This document shows positions 16,465 to 22,995 of a stretch of DNA of 31,007 bases, piece by piece. Both the position numbers and the translations under genes were made by a program. Below the pieces are notes generated by a model, which was not told the origin of the DNA, searched no databases, and worked only from the letters and a program-made list of their open reading frames with translations. Origin of the DNA: Gammaproteobacteria bacterium (GTDB lineage Bacteria; Pseudomonadota; Gammaproteobacteria; Arenicellales; JAANXG01); assembly GCA_018263405.1 (NCBI GenBank), contig JAANXG010000094.1:1-31007 (forward strand). The letters are read 5' to 3'. Position 1 is the first letter of the stretch, and every line of letters begins with the position of its first letter.

Positions 16465-16972
16465 TGTACTCCGTCACTGATATTGCAACATTCAGAGCAT
16501 GCCTGAACCGCCAGTGGAAGGTACGATCCGCAGTGAATGGCCCAGTCCTTTACCAGGAGCGCAACGCCCCAATGGTGGCTCAGGCGCGCTCCCTTCGGGC
16601 GCGAATTCTGTGAAGTTATTTTTGCGCGAGCCCTTAATATTATGCCCAAGTTACCTCCAAGGGACGATAATATTATGCCCAAGTTACCTCCAAGGGACGA
16701 TCCGGAAGGTTAACGTGATTGAAACAATCGAGTCCAGCACATTTCCGAAAACGCAAAAAAAGCGCCTGATTTTACGATTTTTCCGAAAAAATGTCCTTTC
16801 AGGGTCGCTGTGCCAGTCAACATACCGGATTATGGACCGGACCTTTCCCTCGGCCTGGACACTCGACACTTCCAGATGGACAAACGCGACCCAGTCACGC
16901 GCGAGCCCGCACAGTAGCGTCCGTCAATTCAACACCGCGGTGGCCCGCTGTGCCCTCGCCGTCCGAGAGGGG
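16465..16972. other. Gene-poor stretch between the insertion sequence and the DUF1015 gene
   Basis: About 500 bp with no convincing gene. It contains a 49-codon frame from GTG 16464 to TGA 16613 (opening MYSVTDIATFRACLNRQWKV), the 33-bp tandem duplication (16635-16700), an AT-rich patch (about 16735-16800) and GC-rich sequence after that. The composition changes several times over short distances, as expected of degraded mobile DNA or merged fragments. A longer plus-strand frame through the region (16499-17080) runs into the DUF1015 gene and has no domain character, so I do not call it. Confidence 0.5.
16635..16700. repeat. Exact 33-bp tandem duplication
   Basis: Bases 16635-16667 are repeated without a mismatch at 16668-16700. 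The unit is a multiple of three, so a short frame from ATG 16642 to TAA 16713 contains MPKLPPRDD twice, joined by NI. The junction creates the AT palindrome ATAATATTAT (16667-16676). The absence of any mismatch suggests a recent slippage or duplication event. Confidence 0.9.
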
Positions 16973-18220
16973 TCACCGAAGACGAAGAAACAGCCCGGAG
17001 CGTACTTTGGGATCGAACCACGTCGACTTGGGCGGCATAACCAGATTGGCGTCGGCAACGGCCATGAGTTGGTGAATTAACATGGGGTGGCACGCAAACG
17101 CCACACCGTCTTCCTCGCCGCAACGTTCCGTCAACCCTTCCATACCCAACGCGCCGGCAATGCTGTCACAACGCTCATCGGTGCGCAGATCCGCAACGCC
17201 GAGGACGGGGTTGAAAATCCGCTCGTGCAGAACCGTTATATCGAGTGTTCCAACGGGGTCATCTTCGGGAACTGTTTCCGGATCAACCTTCAAGCGATAC
17301 CACATATCCGCAAGCAGCATTGAAAACTCGCGAGGGCGCGAGGGCGCGGCCTGCTCAGGTGAAAGGCCGCCCAGGCATTCCACTGTGAAATCCTTCGAGA
17401 GTATCTCGAGAAACTCGCCGGCACTCAGACCGTTAAGATCCTTCACGTACCGGTTGTACGCAAGGATGCGTATCTGATCGTCCGGAAACAACGCGACCAA
17501 CAAATAATTGTAGGCTTCCTCTCCCGTGTGGTCGCTGTTGCGCTCCTTACGCAGCTGCGCGAACCGCGAAGCCGCGGCGGCACGATGATGACCGTCGGTC
17601 AAATACGCCTCGCCGACTTCGGCAAAGTATTGCTGCAAGCGTTTATGCACATCCGGATCGTCGATGCACCAGATACTCTGGGCAACGCCGTCCTCGGCCA
17701 CGAAATCAATGAGCGGCGAGGTTTGCATATACTCGTCGACGATGGCATCGACTTGTAGATGGTGTGCATAGGTGAGGCAGACGGGACTGGAGGAAGCGCC
17801 CACAATGTCATTGTACCGGACCAGCCGATCTTCCAGGTTGGTCTGGGTATGTTCGTGCTTTTTGACGATGCCCCGGTCGTATTCGTCTATCGGAATTTCC
17901 CCGACCAAACCGACTTGCTCGTGGTCGTCGGTTTTCAGTCGGTAAATAAACAGACAGGGGGTGTTCGTTTTCAGGAAGGCCTGCCGGGCAATCAGGTCTT
18001 CCAATTTCTTTTTGTTACGTTCCAGCAGTTCCTCAAGTGCCGGCCGGCCGGACTCCGTGAATTCATCAAGGGAGCGCATTGCGTTGACGTAGCTCTCCGG
18101 GTGCTCCTCCGCATAGCTGTGGCGCTGGGCCGGGGTCAACGCATCATAAGCCGGGGCAACAACGTCGTGAACCCGCTCCGGCGCTACAAGATAACCCTTG
18201 AACGGTCGTACCGTAGGCAT
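16973..18220 (-). CDS. DUF1015 family protein in a serine-biosynthesis operon
   Basis: A 415-residue cytoplasmic protein of the DUF1015 family; biochemical function unproven. It opens MPTVRPFKGYLVAPERVHDVVAPAYD, as family members do. Conserved blocks are KKHEHTQTNLEDRLVRY (about 120-136) and YLTDGHHRAAAASRF (206-220). The DGHHR motif resembles the nucleotide/phosphate-binding motif of ParB/sulfiredoxin-fold proteins, a fold that also includes free-serine kinases (SerK, SbnI). It starts 2 bp after the serC stop, so it is translated with serC; serA is the first gene of the set. The ATG at 18220 was chosen over an upstream in-frame start inside serC (18313) because the family N-terminus begins here. 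A role in phosphoserine or serine handling is an inference from context and motif. Confidence 0.85.
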   Translation of the reverse strand: MPTVRPFKGYLVAPERVHDVVAPAYDALTPAQRHSYAEEHPESYVNAMRSLDEFTESGRPALEELLERNKKKLEDLIARQAFLKTNTPCLFIYRLKTDDHEQVGLVGEIPIDEYDRGIVKKHEHTQTNLEDRLVRYNDIVGASSSPVCLTYAHHLQVDAIVDEYMQTSPLIDFVAEDGVAQSIWCIDDPDVHKRLQQYFAEVGEAYLTDGHHRAAAASRFAQLRKERNSDHTGEEAYNYLLVALFPDDQIRILAYNRYVKDLNGLSAGEFLEILSKDFTVECLGGLSPEQAAPSRPREFSMLLADMWYRLKVDPETVPEDDPVGTLDITVLHERIFNPVLGVADLRTDERCDSIAGALGMEGLTERCGEEDGVAFACHPMLIHQLMAVADANLVMPPKSTWFDPKVRSGLFLRLR

Positions 18221-18222
18221 GT

Positions 18223-19308
18223 TCAGCCGTTTCGTTGCTGAAAGTCCACCATAAAACCGGCAAGTGCCCTGACGCTTGACTCCGGCATGGCGTTGTAAAT
18301 GCTGGCGCGACACCCGCCCACACTGCGATGCCCTTTAAGGTTCAAGAGGTTTTCCGCCCCGGTTTCCTGCAGGAAAGATTTTTCCCGGTTCTCTGAAGGT
18401 AATCGGAATACGATATTCATATGTGATCGCGATGCCTCGTCAACGGGACAGTTGTAGTATCCGCCACTGTTGTCGATAGTGTCGTAGAGGATGGCTGCCT
18501 TTTTTTCGGCCCGACGTTCCATCGCTCCGATGCCGCCTTGTTCCTTCATCCATTTCAACACCTTGCCCACCATGTAAATGGTAAATACCGGAGGGGTATT
18601 GAAGAGGGACTCCTTGTCGAGGTGAACGTCGTAGCGCAAGTATCTGGCCACATCCGGCTTGATCTCTTGCAGAACGGACTTGCGCACAAAAACCATCGCC
18701 ATGCCCGCCGGTCCAAGATTTTTCTGAACGCCGCCGTAAACCAAGTCAAATCTTTCCCAGGGTATCCGGCGTGACATGTAATCCGAGGACATGTCGGCAA
18801 CAATGGGAACATCCACGCTGGGCCACTCGAAAAACCGAATACCGCCTATGGTTTCATTGGAAGTGATATGCAGATAACGCGTAACGTTCTCGACCGCGAT
18901 TTCGTCACCGGCCGGCATGCGCGTATACCGATTCTCGGCGCCATCCCACGCTGTATAAATATTCCCATAGTGCCGACCGTCATCCATGGCCCCCTGTGCC
19001 CAACTCCCCGAATTGACGTATCCTGCTTTTCCACCGCCAGCGAGCAGATTCATCGGTACCATCGCAAACTGCAAAGTGGCGCCGCCCTGAATAAACAACA
19101 CACTGAAATCGTCCGGCACTTCGAACACCTCTATCGCCAGCTGCATCGCCTCCCGATGGACTTCGTCATACTCTCTGGCTCGGTGACTCATCTCGATCAG
19201 CGACATTCCGGTTTCATGGTAATTCACGAATTCCTGCTGGACTTCCTCCAGCACTTCCACCGGAAGAGTACAGGGTCCGGCGCAAAAATTATGGGCACGC
19301 TTGGTCAT
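18223..19308 (-). CDS. serC: Phosphoserine aminotransferase
   Basis: PLP enzyme converting 3-phosphohydroxypyruvate and glutamate to phosphoserine and 2-oxoglutarate, and also acting in pyridoxal phosphate synthesis. It has 361 residues, the same size as E. coli SerC. The N-terminus reads HNFCAGPCTLPVEVL. The PLP-binding lysine is K196 in YGGVQKNLGPAG, with the preceding DMSSDYMSR block supplying cofactor contacts (D172). The C-terminal phosphate-binding region ends LLNLKGHRSVGGCRASIYNAMP. It lies 64 bp downstream of serA and 2 bp upstream of the DUF1015 gene, giving the order serA-serC-DUF1015. The ATG has only a weak ribosome site. Confidence 0.97.
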   Translation of the reverse strand: MTKRAHNFCAGPCTLPVEVLEEVQQEFVNYHETGMSLIEMSHRAREYDEVHREAMQLAIEVFEVPDDFSVLFIQGGATLQFAMVPMNLLAGGGKAGYVNSGSWAQGAMDDGRHYGNIYTAWDGAENRYTRMPAGDEIAVENVTRYLHITSNETIGGIRFFEWPSVDVPIVADMSSDYMSRRIPWERFDLVYGGVQKNLGPAGMAMVFVRKSVLQEIKPDVARYLRYDVHLDKESLFNTPPVFTIYMVGKVLKWMKEQGGIGAMERRAEKKAAILYDTIDNSGGYYNCPVDEASRSHMNIVFRLPSENREKSFLQETGAENLLNLKGHRSVGGCRASIYNAMPESSVRALAGFMVDFQQRNG

Positions 19309-19372
19309 AATCGATACTCTGATGGGAAAGTAAATGGACGATTTTTCTTACACGCGGTGCCTAATAGTCATG

Positions 19373-20341
19373 CTAATTCAGCAGATTCACGCAGTGCAGC
19401 ACCCGACCTTGTCCAAAAGCTTCGATAATTTCGACGACGCCTTCCGCCACCGCGTTCTGCGCCTGGGTGGTGGATGCGCCAATGTGATGAGTGCCGTAAA
19501 CATTCGGATGCTTGGCGAGCACGGAGTCGAACTCACCAACGCCGACCGCGGGTTCATCCCGATAGACATCCAGGCCGGCTCGAATGCCGTTGTTATCCAT
19601 GGCATGGAGCAACGCCTGTTCATCGATTATATCTCCGCGAGCGGTATTGAGTATGATCGAGCCTGGGGCCATTCGGCTCAGCAGCGATTCGTTCACCATA
19701 CCCCGGGTGTCCAACGAGGCGGGGACATGGAAACTTAACACGGCGCATCGTTGCGCCAACTCATCGAGGTTATCCACCTCCACCACATTGACCTCGGCGA
19801 GTCGCTTTGTAATGACTTCCGATCGGCCGGTTTTCCGGATGACGTAAACCTGCATACCAAACGCCGAGGCGCGCTCCGCCACGGCGAGCCCAATGGCACC
19901 CAGCCCTATGACGCCCATGGTGCGCCCGTACAACCCCTCCGCCACGGAATATTTCTTCTTATTCCAGCCCCCGGCCCGCAGATCGGCCACGTTGTCGGGT
20001 ATATTCCGGTCGATCGCGAGCAGCAGTCCCATGGTCAACTCCGCCACTGCCGGCGCGTTCTTGCCCGGCACATTACACACACGGATACTTTTATCGGCCG
20101 CCGCATCCTTGTCGATGGTATTCGTGCCGGCACCGGCCCGGACGATCATTTTCAGGGTGTCCGAGGCATTTATGGCGGGCGCGTCGACACGGGTGCTTCG
20201 CACCACCAGTATCTCATAACCCGCCACGTGTCGCGGGAGATCCTCGGCGGTCAGTTCGGATCGATAATCGCACGAATGGCCGAGGTCCTGTAATCGATTC
20301 AGGTGGACTTCGGAAAACTTGTCCGCCAACAGAATGTTCAT
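19373..20341 (-). CDS. serA: D-3-phosphoglycerate dehydrogenase, short form without an ACT domain
   Basis: Oxidises 3-phosphoglycerate with NAD, the first step of serine synthesis. From ATG 20341 it is 322 residues. The Rossmann motif is GLGAIG (146-151), and the catalytic residues of the D-hydroxyacid dehydrogenase family are R235 (NTARGD), E263 (YRDEPAVG) and H286 (GTHHIGAST). It ends at residue 322 right after the substrate domain: the ACT domain that gives serine feedback inhibition in E. coli SerA, and the ASB domain of longer forms, are missing. The frame stays open 59 codons upstream to 20518, but that stretch has no family similarity and covers the space needed for the serA and maeB promoters. 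Another 2-hydroxyacid dehydrogenase activity is possible, but the serC neighbour argues for SerA. Confidence 0.92.
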   Translation of the reverse strand: MNILLADKFSEVHLNRLQDLGHSCDYRSELTAEDLPRHVAGYEILVVRSTRVDAPAINASDTLKMIVRAGAGTNTIDKDAAADKSIRVCNVPGKNAPAVAELTMGLLLAIDRNIPDNVADLRAGGWNKKKYSVAEGLYGRTMGVIGLGAIGLAVAERASAFGMQVYVIRKTGRSEVITKRLAEVNVVEVDNLDELAQRCAVLSFHVPASLDTRGMVNESLLSRMAPGSIILNTARGDIIDEQALLHAMDNNGIRAGLDVYRDEPAVGVGEFDSVLAKHPNVYGTHHIGASTTQAQNAVAEGVVEIIEAFGQGRVLHCVNLLN

Positions 20342-20568
20342 CGCAATGCCCCGTAATTGGAGGGCAAAAGGTACCGACTCCGCGATCCGAACCGCTTGTC
20401 TGTAGTCGGCGATGGTGGGTCCGTAGGCGACCCCCGCAATCCGCGTAATGCCGCGGTTTCTCGCGGGTTTTGTGGGTCTGGGATTGGTAACACTCGGATG
20501 CTCATACTCCTTCGACATGATATTGTCGTGTTCAGAGCGACACCGACACTACTGTCAAGGTCATTACC
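20342..20568. promoter_or_regulatory. Divergent control region between serA and maeB
   Basis: This 227-bp gap must contain the start signals for both operons. A 5-bp dyad, TGTCG (20524-20528) / CGACA (20538-20542), lies 27 bp before maeB and could be an operator. I could not pick convincing -35/-10 pairs by eye. If the longer serA start (20518) were real, the gap would shrink to 50 bp. Confidence 0.35.
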
Positions 20569-22872
20569 ATGAGTGAGAAGCTAAAAGAAGAGGCCCTTGA
20601 GTACCATCGCGCCGAACCGCCGGGCAAGCTGGCGATCACCGCCACCAAACCGATGGCGACCCAACATGATCTCACACTGGCTTACTCGCCCGGGGTGGCA
20701 TCCGCCTGCGAGGTAATCGTCAGCGACGAGAGAGAGGCGGCGACCGTTACCGGCCGGGGCAACCTGGTAGGCGTGGTCACCAACGGCACGGCGGTCCTCG
20801 GGTTGGGCTCGATCGGTGCGCTCGCGGCCAAGCCGGTCATGGAAGGTAAGGCAGTGCTGTTCAAGAAATTCTCGGGGATAAACGTATTCGATATCGAAAT
20901 CGAAGAACGAGACCCGGGAAAATTCGTGGAAATTGTCGCGGGCCTGGAAGCCACATTCGGTGGCATCAACCTGGAAGACATCAAGGCGCCCGAGTGCTTC
21001 GAAATCGAGCGTCTCCTCCGGAAACGCATGCGCATCCCGGTTTTCCACGACGATCAACACGGCACGGCTATCGTTACCGCCGCAGCCATTACGAGTGCCT
21101 TGAAAGTCGTCAATAAAGCCATGGATAAAGTACACCTGGTCGCTTCGGGCGCGGGCGCCGCCTCGCTGGCCTGCCTGGACCTACTCGTGAGCCTCGGGAT
21201 GCGGCGGGAACATATCACAATCTTGGACCGCAAAGGCGTGGTGTACCACGGGCGGCAGCAAAACATAGATCAATACAAAGCGAAGTTCGCTTCCGATACC
21301 AGCGCCCGTACCCTGAGCGATGCCCTGCAAGACGCCGACATATTCCTTGGCCTGTCGGGACCAGGTGTTCTGGCTCCGGAACAGCTAAAGATCATGGGAA
21401 ACCAACCGATCATACTGGCACTGGCGAATCCGATTCCGGAAATTATGCCCGGGATCGCCAAGGAAGCGCGGCCCGATGCCATCATCGCCACGGGTCGATC
21501 CGACTACCCGAATCAGGTTAACAATGTGTTGTGCTTTCCATTCATTTTCCGGGGCGCTCTGGACGTGGGCGCAAGCGAAATCAATGAAGACATGAAGGTT
21601 GCCTGTGTCAAAGCGTTGTCCGAGCTGGCCGAATCGGAGTCCTCCGACGTCGTTCGCAAAGCCTACGCCGGGGAACCATTATCCTTCGGGCCGGAGTATC
21701 TGATTCCCAAGCCATTCGATCCACGCCTGATTACCGAGGTAGCACCGGCGGTGGCCAAGGCTGCCATGGACAGTGGCGTAGCCGCCAGGCCAATCGCGAA
21801 TCTCAGTCAGTATAAACAGGATTTGAGCCAGTTTGTTTATAAGTCCAGCGGTGTTATGGAACCCATATTCGACCGCGCCAAAGAGGCACCGAAACGCATC
21901 TGTTACGCGGAAGGGGATAACGACAACATCTTGCACGCGGCGCAACAAGCGATTGACGCCGGCATCGCCAAGCCTATCCTCGTAGGCAAACCGGAGGCGA
22001 TCAATCAGCGAATCAGGGACCTGAAACTTCGTATCCGCGAAGGGAAAGATTTCCAAATCGTCAACCCAGCGGAAGATCCCCGTCTGGATGAGTTCAGCCG
22101 GGAGTTCTATCGGTTGAAATGCCGCCAGGGTGTGTCTCCGACACGGTCACGCTACATCGTGCGTTCGCACAATACCGCTTTCTCTTCTCTAATGGTGCGG
22201 CTCGGCTACGCGGACGCTCTGTTGTGCGGCACCATCGGAGCGTTCCGGGAACACCTCGAGCATGTCAGCGATATTGTCGGCAAGGCACCGGACGTCTCGG
22301 ATTTCTCCAGTCTGGTCGTGTTGATTCTTCCCACCGGTACGTTCTTTATCTGCGATACACATGTAACCTATCAGCCCTCCGCGTACGAAATATCGGAGAT
22401 GACAGTTCTGGCGGCATCGGAGGTGGAGCGCTTCGGCATCACGCCCAAGGTAGCGCTGGTTTCTCATTCCAACTTCGGCACCCGGCAGGACGGCTCATCC
22501 GCCAAAATGCAGGCGGCACTGCAGCTATTACGCCACGGGGCGCCGCATCTGCAAGTGGACGGCGAGATGCACGCCGATGCCGCCGTACTCGAGGATATTC
22601 GGCGTATCGTTCTGCCCGATTCAACGCTGCGCGGTTCGGCCAATCTGCTGATTATGCCCAATGGGGACGCCGCTCACATTTCCTACAATTTGCTCAAGGT
22701 GCTGGGTGGCGGCGTTTCCGTGGGCCCGATATTGTTGGGGGCCGCCAAGCCGGCCCATGTCACGACCCAAACCATCACCGTTCGAGGACTCGTGAATATG
22801 ACCGCCATAGCCGTGGTGGACGCTCAAATTCAGGAGAAGGAGCGCGCCGAGTCCCATGGCGCCGACGCCTGA
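20569..22872 (+). CDS. maeB: NADP-dependent malic enzyme (MaeB type, with phosphotransacetylase-like domain)
   Basis: Oxidatively decarboxylates malate to pyruvate and CO2, producing NADPH. The 767-residue length fits the MaeB type. The N-terminal malic domain contains LAYSPGVASACEVI, VTNGTAVLGLGSIGALAAKPVMEGKAVLFK and the metal/substrate segment FHDDQHGTAIV. The NADP-binding domain follows (LVASGAGAASLACLDLL, about 185-200, then VLALANPIPEIMPG). From about residue 430 a phosphate acetyl/butyryltransferase-like domain begins; in E. coli MaeB the corresponding region is regulatory and binds acetyl-CoA rather than acting as a true Pta. AAGG precedes the ATG. It is transcribed towards the pyruvate dehydrogenase genes, so the product of MaeB is the substrate of the next operon. 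Confidence 0.96.
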   Translation: MSEKLKEEALEYHRAEPPGKLAITATKPMATQHDLTLAYSPGVASACEVIVSDEREAATVTGRGNLVGVVTNGTAVLGLGSIGALAAKPVMEGKAVLFKKFSGINVFDIEIEERDPGKFVEIVAGLEATFGGINLEDIKAPECFEIERLLRKRMRIPVFHDDQHGTAIVTAAAITSALKVVNKAMDKVHLVASGAGAASLACLDLLVSLGMRREHITILDRKGVVYHGRQQNIDQYKAKFASDTSARTLSDALQDADIFLGLSGPGVLAPEQLKIMGNQPIILALANPIPEIMPGIAKEARPDAIIATGRSDYPNQVNNVLCFPFIFRGALDVGASEINEDMKVACVKALSELAESESSDVVRKAYAGEPLSFGPEYLIPKPFDPRLITEVAPAVAKAAMDSGVAARPIANLSQYKQDLSQFVYKSSGVMEPIFDRAKEAPKRICYAEGDNDNILHAAQQAIDAGIAKPILVGKPEAINQRIRDLKLRIREGKDFQIVNPAEDPRLDEFSREFYRLKCRQGVSPTRSRYIVRSHNTAFSSLMVRLGYADALLCGTIGAFREHLEHVSDIVGKAPDVSDFSSLVVLILPTGTFFICDTHVTYQPSAYEISEMTVLAASEVERFGITPKVALVSHSNFGTRQDGSSAKMQAALQLLRHGAPHLQVDGEMHADAAVLEDIRRIVLPDSTLRGSANLLIMPNGDAAHISYNLLKVLGGGVSVGPILLGAAKPAHVTTQTITVRGLVNMTAIAVVDAQIQEKERAESHGADA

Positions 22873-22914
22873 CGCCGCACCATCCCTCGGGTTGGAAGGT
22901 GTCATCGTACCGCG

Positions 22915-22923
22915 TGGTATGAT
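22915..22923 (+). promoter_or_regulatory. Candidate extended -10 promoter for aceE-aceF-lpd
   Basis: TGGTATGAT matches the extended -10 consensus TGnTATAAT at all but one position. It lies 73 bp before the aceE start and 29 bp before the palindrome at 22952. No good -35 is present at 17 bp, which extended -10 promoters can tolerate. Confidence 0.4.
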
Positions 22924-22951
22924 CATGCTCGAATTTCCGCTTGTCGTGCCA

Positions 22952-22969
22952 TGTCACAGCGCTGTGACA
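22952..22969. promoter_or_regulatory. Perfect 18-bp palindrome in the aceE leader, likely operator
   Basis: TGTCACAGCGCTGTGACA is a perfect dyad without a spacer, 26 bp before the aceE ATG and downstream of the candidate -10. This position suits a repressor operator controlling pyruvate dehydrogenase synthesis. It does not match the PdhR box of E. coli (ATTGGTATGACCAAT-like) and I do not recognise the regulator. As RNA it could also form a 9-bp hairpin without much loop, which is less likely. Confidence 0.55.
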
Positions 22970-22995
22970 GTGTTTTCAATAACAAGAGGCTTTAG

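Noticed and set aside
16499..17080. 193-codon plus-strand frame across the gene-poor stretch
   Set aside because: Runs into the 3' end of the DUF1015 gene on the other strand, includes the tandem repeat, and has no recognisable domain; likely chance.
22119..22922. 267-codon frame overlapping the 3' half of maeB
   Set aside because: Arg/Gly/Ser-rich shifted-frame translation of the phosphotransacetylase-like domain; no independent start signal.
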